A stretch of DNA of 64,000 nucleotides from Sporosarcina sp. Marseille-Q4943 (GTDB taxonomy: Bacteria; Bacillota; Bacilli; Bacillales_A; Planococcaceae). The translations under genes were made by a program, and so were the position numbers. Within the stretch, counting starts at the first letter, position 1; each line of letters begins with the position of its first letter. Below, piece by piece: positions 28,389-37,291 of this stretch. The stretch spans positions 1,054,001 through 1,118,000 of the forward strand of contig NZ_CALSFT010000002.1 of NCBI RefSeq assembly GCF_943736995.1. The letters run 5' to 3'. The notes below the pieces were generated by a model. The model worked only from the letters and a program-made list of their open reading frames with translations. It was not told where the DNA came from and made no database searches.

Positions 28389-28835
28389 TCAGAATTTATT
28401 GCTCACGAAAAATCGGACAATCCAGTCGACATCGAGTGGGCCGTCGACTATTTCATAATAGAGCAGCGAGTTTTGGATGATTAAATTTTCCGCAATGATA
28501 ATTGTCACGTCATTTCCATTCGCATCTTTCAAGCTGATAGTGAATTCATTGATGTTGTCATCCGGGTCGATCTCTTCAGGCTTTAGTTTCTTAACATGGT
28601 AGTTTTGCAGGAATTGAAGCAATTCATCCACCGTACGTTCGTCGTTTATGCTCCATGTTTCTGCGGGGGAACCGTGCATCGTCGGCTTTGTAAATGTAAG
28701 TGAATTGAAATCGGCATCTAACGTCTCAAAGAATTCGTTGAAACTCTTTTCGTTGAAATCATTAATCGTCTCTATCATTGCATACATCCCTCCGATAATG
28801 AGCGAGATGAGCAGGAAGGCGCGGATTTTCATCAT
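28389..28835 (-). CDS. Hypothetical membrane-anchored or secreted protein
   Basis: 148 residues. N-terminal hydrophobic helix (about residues 3-20) then a soluble outside domain rich in acidic residues and beta strands. Two adjacent ATGs (28835, 28832) follow GGAGG; an in-frame start 21 codons earlier has no ribosome site. Family not recognised. Convergent with the Nudix gene across array A. Confidence 0.6.
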   Translation of the reverse strand: MMKIRAFLLISLIIGGMYAMIETINDFNEKSFNEFFETLDADFNSLTFTKPTMHGSPAETWSINDERTVDELLQFLQNYHVKKLKPEEIDPDDNINEFTISLKDANGNDVTIIIAENLIIQNSLLYYEIVDGPLDVDWIVRFFVSNKF

Positions 28836-29045
28836 CAATTCCTCCAGTCTTCGTTTGTATAGTATACGCAGCGATTTCTTATGTGGAATAGTACTCATGC
28901 TATGATTCAGGAGGACGATTCATTAACAATGGGGCGGGATTAATGAAATACTTTTTGGCTCATTGGGAAAGACTTTCGAAAGAGATAATTGAAGATTGAT
29001 GTTATAATAGTATTCAAACAATAAAGAATATACGGAGGGTGAGAA

Positions 29046-29525
29046 ATGTCGAAAGTTGAACATGCAATTCAAGACTTCTATGCAGATGATTTTGCTTGGT
29101 GTTTCGGATGTGGACGGCTGAATGAGGAAGGGTATCATTTCCGGACAGGTTGGGACGGAGAGAAAACGGTTACATATTATGAACCTTTGGAAAAGCATAT
29201 GGCGATCCCTGGATTTGTGTACGGCGGATTGATCGCATCATTCGTTGATTGCCATGGAACGGGCTCGTGCGCACTTGCTTTGCATCGCAAAAATGGACAT
29301 GAACCCGGTGACGATACTGAAGTTCCTCGTTTTGTCACAGCATCGTTGAACGTGAACTATTTAAAGCCGACTCCGCAAGGAAAATTATTGAAGGCAGTCG
29401 GTATCGTTGAAGAGGTTCATCCAAAGAAATGGAAAGTCAATGTGGAAGTGTATGCTGACGACGTCCTTTGTGCAACCGGAGAGGTCGTCGGAGTTGTTAT
29501 GCCGGCAACATTTACAGGAAGTTAA
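29046..29525 (+). CDS. Hotdog-fold thioesterase (PaaI-like)
   Basis: 159 residues. The central helix region PGFVYGGLIASFVDCHGTGS is the PaaI-type acyl-CoA thioesterase core, followed by FVTASLNVNYLKPTPQG. ACGGAGGGTG precedes the ATG and an extended -10 TGTTATAAT lies at 29000-29008. Substrate acyl group unknown. Confidence 0.85.
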   Translation: MSKVEHAIQDFYADDFAWCFGCGRLNEEGYHFRTGWDGEKTVTYYEPLEKHMAIPGFVYGGLIASFVDCHGTGSCALALHRKNGHEPGDDTEVPRFVTASLNVNYLKPTPQGKLLKAVGIVEEVHPKKWKVNVEVYADDVLCATGEVVGVVMPATFTGS

Positions 29526-29583
29526 ACTGAATAGACGAAACTTTCCGGAGGTTCTTCCGTAACGTAATAAAACGAAAGGGTGT

Positions 29584-29841
29584 GTGAAGAAGATGCTATA
29601 TGTAATGGGCATTGTCGCCATCGTCATGTGTGTACCGATAACGGCCATCTTGACGGACTATAAACGGAAGACGATGAAATTCAAGGCGGATATGGTACGG
29701 GAAGAGATTGAATTGGAAAAGCTGAAACAACAGAATTTCATCATCGAAACCGAAAAGATGAAACTTGAGTTGGAGCAAATGAAGCTCGAATACACGTCGG
29801 GCAAAAATGAACTGCTTAAAATTGATGAAAGAGTGGGATGA
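29584..29841 (+). CDS. Small membrane-anchored coiled-coil protein
   Basis: 85 residues: one membrane helix (about 5-23) and then a long charged heptad-rich helix (about 28-75). GTG start with AAAGGG; ATG 29593 is the alternative. Overlaps the next gene by 4 bp. No recognised family. Confidence 0.65.
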   Translation: MKKMLYVMGIVAIVMCVPITAILTDYKRKTMKFKADMVREEIELEKLKQQNFIIETEKMKLELEQMKLEYTSGKNELLKIDERVG

Positions 29842-30230
29842 ACATGTCCGATAATTCGATGCCTCCAAACAATGATCTGATCGGTGATATGTTGAAAAAA
29901 AGTGAAGACGAAGGCGGTATGAAGAATTTGAAGGGCTTTGGGAAGCCGTTGCCGAAAGAGTATTTTTCCGGTGACACGTTCCAGCATTTTCAGCGGATTG
30001 CGAAAGACGCAGGCTATAAACCGCATTGGTTGAAATTGCAACACGAAATAAGCGGCATGATTGATGAAATATCGACCATTTCATCGGACGGCGAAAAGGG
30101 TGATCTGCAAAGACGTGTGGATAAAGTGAATGAAAAAATAGCCGAACATAATAGACATTGCCCTCCGCCGATGTTGAAAGGCCGCATCTCACTGGACTCT
30201 CTTGAAAAGGCAAGAGAAGTTTGGCGCTAA
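29838..30230 (+). CDS. DUF1992 (DnaJ-homologue-associated) protein
   Basis: 130 residues. GFGKPLPKEYF and AGYKPHWLKLQHEI are the hallmark motifs of DUF1992, found in DNAJC28-like proteins. Here it stands alone without a J domain. Molecular role unknown. ATGA overlap with the preceding small gene and 10-bp overlap with the following glycosidase. Confidence 0.85.
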   Translation: MNMSDNSMPPNNDLIGDMLKKSEDEGGMKNLKGFGKPLPKEYFSGDTFQHFQRIAKDAGYKPHWLKLQHEISGMIDEISTISSDGEKGDLQRRVDKVNEKIAEHNRHCPPPMLKGRISLDSLEKAREVWR

Positions 30231-31453
30231 TCCGATGGATAACTTGGGGAGTTATCTGTACCATCACCCTGCTGACAGGGTGCAGCCCTTCAGTGCAGCA
30301 GTCGGAAAAAGAACCTCCGGCATTCAGTGAACGATCGCAAGTGATAGAGTCGCCTGTACCCACTTTTTCACGGGTCGATGAATTGCTGGAAGACATGACG
30401 TTGGCAGAAAAGGTCGGCCAATTACTTGTCGTCGGGATGGAAGGGAAGACGTATGGTGACGAGTTGGACCGTCTAATTCGTCAACATCATGTCGGGGGCA
30501 TCATTTTATTAGGTAAAAATGTATCTTATCCTGCAGGGATTTTGAAATTATTGAATGAGAGCAAAAAGGCGAATGCCGATTATGAAATTCCGTTGTTCAT
30601 TTCGGTCGATGAAGAAGGAGGGCGTGTATCTCGCCTGCCTTCCAGCATGAAAAAATTGCCTGCAGCAGAATACTTCGGGCGGACAGGTGATGAAGCACTT
30701 GCTTATGAAACCGGTGCTTATCTGGCGGAGCTGTTGCACGCCTTCGGCTACAATATGAACTATGCACCCGTTCTGGATGTCCATAGCAATCCGAAAAACC
30801 CTGTCATTGGGGACCGGTCGTTATCATCCGATTCTCATGCAGTCGCCGATTTAGGAATGGCTATGATGAAAGGCATGACGGATAATGGCGTCATATCGGT
30901 CGTCAAACATTTTCCGGGGCATGGGGATACGCATGTAGATTCCCATTTGTCGTTGCCTGTCATTGAGAAGACATTAGATGAGCTATACAAAACTGAGCTA
31001 ATCCCATTTCAGCGTGCAATAGATGAACAGGCTGATGTAATCATGGTGGCACATATTATGTTCCCGGAACTCGATAATAGATATCCATCATCTTTATCGC
31101 AGAAAATCATTACGGGATTGCTGCGCGATGAAATGCAATTTGGGGGTGTTGTCATTACAGATGATATGACGATGGGTGCAATCGTCAATGATTATACGGT
31201 GCCTGAAGCGGCCGTACAGTCTTTTCTCGCTGGAAGTGATTTACTGTTGATTGCCGGTGATTATGAAAACCAGGTAGGTACAATCAATGCATTGATGACT
31301 GCAGTACAAGCAGGAAAGATCTCCGAGGACCGGATCGATGAAAGTGTAAAGCGCATTTTGAAACTGAAGGAACGTTATAAGTTGAAAGATGCTCCGATTG
31401 AAGAAATCGAATTGGACCTTATCGAACGCAAATTCAATGAATTATTAGGTTGA
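30221..31453 (+). CDS. nagZ: Beta-N-acetylglucosaminidase, GH3 lipoprotein
   Basis: 410 residues. Lipobox LLTGC (Cys21), then a GH3 TIM barrel. Substrate motif KHFPGHGDTHVDSH, DEEGGRVSR, and nucleophile Asp in VVITDDMTMGA. Removes N-acetylglucosamine from muropeptides in cell-wall turnover. The Bacillus NagZ has an extra C-terminal domain; this one is single-domain size. TTG start overlaps the DUF1992 stop. Confidence 0.87.
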   Translation: MALIRWITWGVICTITLLTGCSPSVQQSEKEPPAFSERSQVIESPVPTFSRVDELLEDMTLAEKVGQLLVVGMEGKTYGDELDRLIRQHHVGGIILLGKNVSYPAGILKLLNESKKANADYEIPLFISVDEEGGRVSRLPSSMKKLPAAEYFGRTGDEALAYETGAYLAELLHAFGYNMNYAPVLDVHSNPKNPVIGDRSLSSDSHAVADLGMAMMKGMTDNGVISVVKHFPGHGDTHVDSHLSLPVIEKTLDELYKTELIPFQRAIDEQADVIMVAHIMFPELDNRYPSSLSQKIITGLLRDEMQFGGVVITDDMTMGAIVNDYTVPEAAVQSFLAGSDLLLIAGDYENQVGTINALMTAVQAGKISEDRIDESVKRILKLKERYKLKDAPIEEIELDLIERKFNELLG

Positions 31454-31518
31454 AAGTGAAACTTCCTCCTTCGTTATCCGTAGAATAGAATATAGTAGAA
31501 AACAAGGAGGTACACCAT

Positions 31519-31824
31519 ATGGAAAATACAGGATTGAAAGTGTTAGTGCATGCTAGCGCATTTTTTGCACCATTCCTTGTTCCGTTCATCATCTATTTGG
31601 TTGTGGATGATACAGAGGTAAAGAGAATATCCATCCAAGCGTTGTTATTTCAATTAGTAATGGGCGCTTTGATTTTCATTTCGGCCATTTTGATTATTTT
31701 CTTGATCGGCATACCGATGATCATCGTTTTCGGACTGATGACAGTCATCGTTCCGATACTAGGAATTGTGAAATCGTTGCAAGGTGAAACTTACAATTAT
31801 CCAATCGTAGGCAGATGGTTCTGA
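31519..31824 (+). CDS. DUF4870/Tic20-like membrane protein
   Basis: 101 residues with three membrane segments (about 8-28, 42-66, 68-86). The short soluble turn DDTEVKRISIQALLF and C-terminal tail are typical of DUF4870. AAGGAGG is 9 bases before the ATG. Function unknown. Confidence 0.8.
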   Translation: MENTGLKVLVHASAFFAPFLVPFIIYLVVDDTEVKRISIQALLFQLVMGALIFISAILIIFLIGIPMIIVFGLMTVIVPILGIVKSLQGETYNYPIVGRWF

Positions 31825-31828
31825 TCGG

Positions 31829-31866
31829 GCCCCCTTTTCGCGTAAGCGTTCTGGGGGCTTTTTTTA
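31829..31866 (+). terminator. Rho-independent terminator
   Basis: GCCCCC / GGGGGC with an 18-nt loop (containing CGC-GTAA-GCG) and seven T. Confidence 0.85.
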
Positions 31867-31952
31867 TTGTCTGTTTTCAATCATGTTGTGCGCGCGAGTT
31901 GTATATGTTGGTAGTAGCAGGGGAACGTACAAATTTTAGAAAGGGGAGAGGC

Positions 31953-33164
31953 ATGAAGATCAAACTCAATCTCGTGACGCAAATTTTTATCGCCTTCGTG
32001 TTAGCCATTATTTTAGGCAGTTTGTTCGGAAGTTCCATCAATTTTCTGAAGCCGTTCGGGGATTTATTTTTACGATTAATTAAATTCATTATCGCTCCGC
32101 TCATTTTGTCCACATTGGTCGTCGGTGTTGCTGGCACGTCCGATCCAAAGCAGTTAGGGAGGATCGGGTTCAAAACAGTCGCCTATTATTTAGCGACTAC
32201 CGCTATCGCCATCATTATCGGCCTTGCTGTTGCATTCCTGATTTCGCCTGGGAAAGGGCTAACGATTTCTTCCGACGGCTTGGTCGCTCCGGAATCCGCG
32301 ACGCAGGAACCGCAAAGTGTCATTACGACAATATTGAATATCATACCGGAAAATCCGTTCACCGCATTGGCAACCGGAAGCATCTTGCAAATCATCTTCT
32401 TTGCATTATTTGTCGGGCTTGCCATTACATTGGTCGGAGAAAAAGCCCGTCCTGTCTATACGTTTTTTGAAGGCTTCGCTGAAATTATGTACAAAATTAC
32501 CGGCATTGTCATGAAGTTTGCACCTATCGGCATTTTAGGCCTACTTGCTCCGGTGATTGGACAATACGGGCTTTCCGTCCTTTTACCGCTCGTCAAAGTG
32601 ATCTTGGCAGTTTACATCGCCTGTATCCTTCATGCAATCATCGTGTATTCGGCTGCCGTTAAGACATTTGCAGGAATGAGCCCGAAAAGGTTTTTCAAAG
32701 GAATCTCACCTGCAGCGCTCGTCGCTTTCAGTACGTGCAGCAGTTCAGGGACGCTTCCTGTGACAATTAAGAATACGAATGAAAACTTGGGCGTTCCTAA
32801 TAAGATATCGAGCTTCGTCCTTCCGCTCGGCGCTACTGTCAATATGGACGGAACAGCTATCTATCAAGGAGTTGCCGTCATTTTCATAGCGCAGTTTTTC
32901 GGTTTGGAGTTGTCATTCCTCCAATTGCTGACGGTTGTTCTCATTACCATTTTGGCGTCAATTGGCACAGCAGGAGTCCCTGGAGCCGGTATGATCATGC
33001 TTGCAATGGTGTTGACATCAGTGAATATGCCGCTTGAAGGAATTGCTTTGATTGCCGGCATCGACAGGGTGCTCGATATGATGAGGACGTCAGTGAATGT
33101 CGTAGGGGATGCCTCTGCCGCTGTCGTCGTTGCGGGAACGGAGAAGGTATTGGATAGTGAATGA
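31953..33164 (+). CDS. Dicarboxylate/amino acid:cation symporter (DAACS)
   Basis: 403 residues. Multiple membrane helices with the serine-rich re-entrant loop STCSSSGTLPVTI, NMDGTAIYQG, the second hairpin GTAGVPGAGMIML and the substrate-binding DMMRTSVNVVGD segment. Glutamate/aspartate or C4-dicarboxylate uptake driven by Na+ or H+. ATG 31953 follows AAAGGGGAG; the frame is open far upstream across a terminator, which excludes the longer start. Confidence 0.93.
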   Translation: MKIKLNLVTQIFIAFVLAIILGSLFGSSINFLKPFGDLFLRLIKFIIAPLILSTLVVGVAGTSDPKQLGRIGFKTVAYYLATTAIAIIIGLAVAFLISPGKGLTISSDGLVAPESATQEPQSVITTILNIIPENPFTALATGSILQIIFFALFVGLAITLVGEKARPVYTFFEGFAEIMYKITGIVMKFAPIGILGLLAPVIGQYGLSVLLPLVKVILAVYIACILHAIIVYSAAVKTFAGMSPKRFFKGISPAALVAFSTCSSSGTLPVTIKNTNENLGVPNKISSFVLPLGATVNMDGTAIYQGVAVIFIAQFFGLELSFLQLLTVVLITILASIGTAGVPGAGMIMLAMVLTSVNMPLEGIALIAGIDRVLDMMRTSVNVVGDASAAVVVAGTEKVLDSE

Positions 33165-33166
33165 AG

Positions 33167-33199
33167 AAAGACCTGAATCCCATGGGGATTCAGGTCTTT
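33167..33199. terminator. Bidirectional terminator
   Basis: AAAGACCTGAATCCC / GGGATTCAGGTCTTT with 3-nt loop, T-runs on both strands. Serves the symporter and the UPF0180 gene. Confidence 0.9.
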
Positions 33200-33200
33200 C

Positions 33201-33434
33201 TTAACGTTCCAAGCGCTGTTGGACTTCGTTTACAACATCTTGGACGGACATTCCGTGAATGCTGACGACAGGAAAATCGAATTGATCGACGTTCACATCA
33301 CTGATCGACCGTACGACACCGATATCATAGCCGTTTAGATTTTCATCGCTTTCAAACATTTTCACATTGTGTCCTTTTTCTTCCAATGCTACTTTCACAT
33401 CGTCAAAAGGGTTTTCGACTGCAATTTTCGCCAT
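33201..33434 (-). CDS. UPF0180 family protein (YkuS-like)
   Basis: 77 residues, soluble. N-terminal strand MAKIAVENPFDDVK, central NGYDIGVVRS and C-terminal SVQDVVNEVQQRL give the UPF0180/YkuS pattern. ATG 33434 follows GGAGGTGATTCGA. Function unknown. Confidence 0.8.
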   Translation of the reverse strand: MAKIAVENPFDDVKVALEEKGHNVKMFESDENLNGYDIGVVRSISDVNVDQFDFPVVSIHGMSVQDVVNEVQQRLER

Positions 33435-33523
33435 TCGAATCACCTCCGATTTAGTAAAGTGATGCCGTTCTTTGTTTTCCCGGAATCATCTCTACTAAAC
33501 ACGCATTCATGTAAAAACGAGGT

Positions 33524-33907
33524 TCATTCTCGCGTGGCTTCATTCACTTCGCTATTTTCACACCTTAGTTTTTTGAAGCCAGTGAATGCATCGATGATTG
33601 TCGTGGCGATTGAAGCTAGTCCGACTACCATGACGATCAGATGGACTTGTGGAATAATGTCTTCGGGCGATCGTTGGAACACATCTGCGAGGACATCGGC
33701 AACATAGGGCAAAATAAGCGACGGATTGAGAAGAAGGAAAATGATGAGAATTATCCAAGCGACATTAATGATCAGATTGCCAAAGGCCAGCCTCGTTGTC
33801 CATCTAGGGGAATAAGATTTATAAGAGGCTAGAACGATTTCCATTGTTAGCAATAACAAGGTTGCGGGAAATAAAGTCATTAAAGACACATTGCCAAAGG
33901 CAGCCAT
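33524..33907 (-). CDS. Hypothetical membrane protein
   Basis: 127 residues, three membrane segments (about 9-26, 42-62, 87-107). The sequence resembles the membrane half of longer Bacillus proteins that carry an N-terminal HAAS domain, but the upstream frame has no further start before a stop at about 34009-34011, so no such domain is encoded here. Ribosome site AAAGGA is rather far (11 nt). Confidence 0.5.
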   Translation of the reverse strand: MAAFGNVSLMTLFPATLLLLTMEIVLASYKSYSPRWTTRLAFGNLIINVAWIILIIFLLLNPSLILPYVADVLADVFQRSPEDIIPQVHLIVMVVGLASIATTIIDAFTGFKKLRCENSEVNEATRE

Positions 33908-34070
33908 TTCAACTTCAATCCTTTCGAATGCTAGTACTTTGTAATCTACCCGGAAATTTGGCGATTTAAAACGGACGTCCCATGGAAATTCCGGATTCTT
34001 AACATTCGCTCTTTAGATTGCTGTATACTGGATATATTGTTCAAATTTATAAAAAAGCGTGGGGATCTCG

Positions 34071-35291
34071 TTGACATCTTTAAAACAGACACAGCATCCT
34101 GCCAACCCGGTTTACCCTATCATGTTTGCCATCGGAGCTTGCCATTTGTTGAATGATACGCTTCAAGCAGTCATCCCGGCGATGTTTCCGGTGTTGGAAG
34201 AGGAAAGAGGATTAAGCTTTACCCAGCTTGGTTTCATCTTTTTTGCATTAAATATGGTGGCATCTGTTCTGCAACCGGTCGTCGGCTATTTCAGTGACAG
34301 GAAGCCGATGCCTTATGCACTTCCAATCGGCATGACATTCTCACTTATCGGGATGGCGGGTTTGGCAATCGCGCCAAGCTATTGGCTCATTCTCCTGTCG
34401 GTCATCATACTGGGGCTTGGCTCCGCGGTATTCCATCCGGAAGGATCCCGTGTGTCCTTCTTGGCAGCGGGGACGAAAAGGGGGCTGTCCCAATCGATTT
34501 ACCAAGTCGGGGGAAATACGGGACAAGCCTTGGCACCGCTAATCAGCGCATTTGTCTTAGTGCCGCTCGGTCAAAAAGGAGCAGCTGTTTTCATTGCAGT
34601 GGCAGCTCTCGGGATTTTCATTTTATCTAAGATTTCGGCTTGGTATAAAAGGCAGCTGGACTTGGAGAAAAAGAACAATCGAAAAAAAGTGCTGCTTTCC
34701 TCAATTGGCGATTTGACAAAAAAGCAAATCGGATTCGCGCTCGCTTTATTGTTGATCATCATTTTTGCCCGTTCTTTCTATGCCACTAACGTTACTAGCT
34801 TCTACATCTTTTACTTGATGAATGACTATGGTTTAAAAATTGAGCAAGGTCAGCTATACATATTCCTTTTCATGGCGCTTGGCGCTGCGGGCACTTTTTT
34901 TGGTGGACCGATGGCTGATCGGATTGGCAGGAAAAATGTCATCGTGTTGTCGTTGTTAGTTCCTTTGCCGCTCTGCGTTCTCCTGCCGCATGTTCCACTT
35001 TGGGCAGTGGGGGTTCTGTTGGCCTCAATCGGATTCTTCATCATGCTAAGCTTCACTGTCACTGTCATTTATGCGCAGGAGCTTGTACCGAGTAAAATTG
35101 GGACAATGGCCGGTTTGACAGTTGGCTTGGCGTTTGGGATGGGAGCGATAGGGGCGGTTGTTCTTGGAAAGATGATGGATACAATCGGCATCTTCCCGAC
35201 GATGGTCATTGCTTCCTTCTTGCCATTCATCGGCCTTGCAGGACTGGCCTTGCCTAAGGATCAGAAAATCACGGCACCTACTACTAAATAA
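34071..35291 (+). CDS. MFS transporter, fosmidomycin-resistance (Fsr) family
   Basis: 406 residues, 12 membrane segments. Family motifs agree with E. coli Fsr: CHLLNDTLQ, SVLQPVVGYFSDRKPMPYALPIGM, SAVFHPEGSRV, SQSIYQVGGNTG and VYAQELVPSKIG. Probably a drug or small-molecule proton antiporter. TTG 34071 follows GTGGGGA; an in-frame GTG at 34059 overlaps that site. Followed by a strong terminator. Confidence 0.88.
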   Translation: MTSLKQTQHPANPVYPIMFAIGACHLLNDTLQAVIPAMFPVLEEERGLSFTQLGFIFFALNMVASVLQPVVGYFSDRKPMPYALPIGMTFSLIGMAGLAIAPSYWLILLSVIILGLGSAVFHPEGSRVSFLAAGTKRGLSQSIYQVGGNTGQALAPLISAFVLVPLGQKGAAVFIAVAALGIFILSKISAWYKRQLDLEKKNNRKKVLLSSIGDLTKKQIGFALALLLIIIFARSFYATNVTSFYIFYLMNDYGLKIEQGQLYIFLFMALGAAGTFFGGPMADRIGRKNVIVLSLLVPLPLCVLLPHVPLWAVGVLLASIGFFIMLSFTVTVIYAQELVPSKIGTMAGLTVGLAFGMGAIGAVVLGKMMDTIGIFPTMVIASFLPFIGLAGLALPKDQKITAPTTK

Positions 35292-35295
35292 TGTG

Positions 35296-35334
35296 AAAAT
35301 GCTCACCGTCAATGAATAGACGGTGAGCATTTTT
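35296..35334. terminator. Terminator after the Fsr-like gene
   Basis: AAAATGCTCACCGTC / GACGGTGAGCATTTTT with an 8-nt loop. Confidence 0.9.
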
Positions 35335-35439
35335 GATTGCTGTATAAATTTCTTCGGCCATCTTCAAAATAATAGGTGACATCCGTTGTTGTCCTGTCTA
35401 TAATAAAAGGTCTGTCTGTTGAGAAGGAGGTTGGGGGAT

Positions 35440-36615
35440 TTGAATAAAGACCAACGGAAGAAAATGATAATTTTGATGATAAATATGTTCATCGCAGTCG
35501 GTAGTTTCGGGATCATCATCCCTATTTTGCCTGCGTACTTATTGTCGATCGGGCAGGCTGGCAAAGCGGCAGGCTTGATGATTGCCATTTTTGCTGGCGC
35601 GCAGCTCGTGATGTCTCCCATTGCGGGCAGATGGACGGATCGGTACGGCAGGAGAATTATGATCATTGTCGGTTTAAGCGGCTTGGCATTGTCCATGTTC
35701 GTCTTTTATTTTTCCGATTCGATCGGTGTGTTGTATTTGTCCCGGGTCATCGGCGGTATTGGAGCAGCTTTGCTCATTCCGGCGATATTTGCATACGTCG
35801 CGGACATTACAACGATGGATCAGCGTGCGAAAGGAAACAGCTATATTTCTGCGTCCATGTCACTAGGGATTGTCATCGGTCCCGGAATCGGCGGTTTCTT
35901 GGCAGATTTCGGTTTGAAGATGCCTTTATTAGTTTCGGCGATCATTGGATTGGTGGCAGTCGTGTTTTCCGCCGTTATGTTGCAAGAGAGCATGGAGGCT
36001 AAGAAGGAAACTTTGGAGTTCAAATCTGAACCTATGGTGAAAGAGATATTTCATTCATTCAGTAAGCCGTATTTCATCCCGCTCGTTATCACGCTTGTTA
36101 TGAGTTTCGGACTGATGGCTTATGAATCGGTGCTTGGCCTGTTCGTCGATAATGAATTCAATGCTACTCCGAAGGATATCGCAATTATGGTGACGTCGAC
36201 AGGCATCGTCAGTGTAGTCATCCAGCTTTTTGCAGTTGACTGGATTGTACGCCGATTTGGTGAAAGGAAAGTGCTGAATATTTTCCTTGGTGTGACTGCG
36301 GTTGGATTTCTACTTTGTATATTCGCCCCGAGTTACATCATGTTTTTCGGAGTGACGATGATTATATTCTTGGCGACATCGATTTTGCGTCCCGTGTTGA
36401 CGACGCTCATTTCAAAGCTCGCGGGGAATGAGCAAGGATTTGCAATGGGCATGAACAATTCCTATATGAGCATCGGCAATGTCCTCGGACCGCTTTCAGC
36501 AGGATTATTGTACGATGTGCATCATCTATATCCATTCATCTTGGGGCTAGTCGTGCTCGTTGCGACGATAGGTGTCTCGGTTGCTTGGAAAGGCGTTAAA
36601 GCCTCAGCCTGTTGA
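35440..36615 (+). CDS. MFS drug-efflux-type transporter
   Basis: 391 residues, 12 membrane segments of the DHA1 type (NorA/Bmr-like). Motif A is split as GRWTDRYGRR; motif C is seen as GIVIGPGIGGFLAD. TTG 35440 follows AAGGAGG; an in-frame TTG at 35419 is upstream of that site. The last residues (ASAC) are encoded by the left arm of the inverted repeat that begins at 36601, so the original C-terminus may have been altered. Confidence 0.85.
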   Translation: MNKDQRKKMIILMINMFIAVGSFGIIIPILPAYLLSIGQAGKAAGLMIAIFAGAQLVMSPIAGRWTDRYGRRIMIIVGLSGLALSMFVFYFSDSIGVLYLSRVIGGIGAALLIPAIFAYVADITTMDQRAKGNSYISASMSLGIVIGPGIGGFLADFGLKMPLLVSAIIGLVAVVFSAVMLQESMEAKKETLEFKSEPMVKEIFHSFSKPYFIPLVITLVMSFGLMAYESVLGLFVDNEFNATPKDIAIMVTSTGIVSVVIQLFAVDWIVRRFGERKVLNIFLGVTAVGFLLCIFAPSYIMFFGVTMIIFLATSILRPVLTTLISKLAGNEQGFAMGMNNSYMSIGNVLGPLSAGLLYDVHHLYPFILGLVVLVATIGVSVAWKGVKASAC

Positions 36616-36732
36616 CAAACGCTCGCATCCGTTGTTGCTCGTCTCGCTCGTCCGCTCATGAACTTTAGTTCTATTCGCGTCTTCGCTCGACTTCGCGCCT
36701 AGGCTGACAAGCGTTTTCAATCAGGCTGAGGC
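36601..36732. repeat. 132-bp imperfect inverted repeat
   Basis: Ends GCCTCAGCCTG (36601-36611) and CAGGCTGAGGC (36722-36732) are perfect reverse complements; after a mismatched hexamer the pairing resumes as AAACGCT (36617-36623) with AGCGTTT (36710-36716). The centre is pyrimidine-rich with CTCGCTCG-like words. It overlaps the 3' end of the preceding MFS gene. The rest of 36733-36778 shows nothing. Confidence 0.75.
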
Positions 36733-36778
36733 AATCCCTATGCATCACGGGTTTCTCAAAAAAGCTTTGTCTACACTT

Positions 36779-36808
36779 AAGGCTACCATTTATTTGGTGG
36801 CCTTTTTT
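36779..36808 (+). terminator. Rho-independent terminator
   Basis: AAGGCTACCA / TGGTGGCCTT with one mismatch, then TTTT. Probably the original terminator of the MFS gene, now separated from it by the inverted repeat. Confidence 0.8.
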
Positions 36809-36814
36809 GATTTC

Positions 36815-36843
36815 TTTACAAGGGTTTGAAATGGGCGTATACT
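36815..36843 (+). promoter_or_regulatory. Sigma-A promoter of the marR-MFS operon
   Basis: TTTACA (36815-36820), 17-bp spacer, TATACT (36838-36843), 37 bp before the marR start. Confidence 0.7.
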
Positions 36844-36850
36844 CTATTAG

Positions 36851-36862
36851 TTACTTAAGTAA
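36851..36862 (+). promoter_or_regulatory. Candidate MarR operator
   Basis: Perfect 12-bp palindrome TTACTTAAGTAA beginning 7 bp after the -10 box, over the expected start site. Fits autorepression by the adjacent MarR protein. Confidence 0.6.
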
Positions 36863-36879
36863 ATATTGAGGTGTTGTAA

Positions 36880-37287
36880 ATGAATCCATTAATTCATGAG
36901 CTGTTTCAGCGGTCACGGCTATTGAGCAAAGAGTTGAATGTGGCACTGAAACAACATGGCTTGTTTGCTGCTCAATGGACGGTTATTTACTCTGTTTATC
37001 AACATGGCGAGATGACTTTGACACAGATTTGGCGATACTTGAATGTAGAAGCGCCGACGATTACCCGGACCGTCAATCGGTTAGAGCAGATGGGCTGGCT
37101 TGCGACAAGAGAAGGGAAGGACAGGCGTGAAAAATATGTCAGTTTGACAGAAAGTGCAACTGTGCGGCTCTCGGAAATTAAAGAGACAATCATTCAGTTT
37201 GAGGAGCGAAGTTTGAAAGGCTTTACAGAAGAGGAGGAGGAGCTCCTTATGAAATTGCTGAAAAAAGTATCAAGTGAAGGAGTATGA
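36880..37287 (+). CDS. MarR-family transcriptional regulator
   Basis: 135 residues. Winged-helix core MTLTQIWRYLNVEAPTITRTVNRLE and the wing with GKDRREKYVSLTE. GAGGTG precedes the ATG. Four bases separate it from the MFS gene, and a palindrome lies over its promoter, so it most likely represses itself and the transporter until a ligand binds. Confidence 0.92.
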   Translation: MNPLIHELFQRSRLLSKELNVALKQHGLFAAQWTVIYSVYQHGEMTLTQIWRYLNVEAPTITRTVNRLEQMGWLATREGKDRREKYVSLTESATVRLSEIKETIIQFEERSLKGFTEEEEELLMKLLKKVSSEGV

Positions 37288-37291
37288 ATTT

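Noticed and set aside
33908..34011. Missing N-terminal HAAS domain of the membrane protein at 33524-33907 due to frameshift
   Set aside because: The in-frame upstream stretch is only about 34 codons to a stop, has no start codon and does not resemble that domain.
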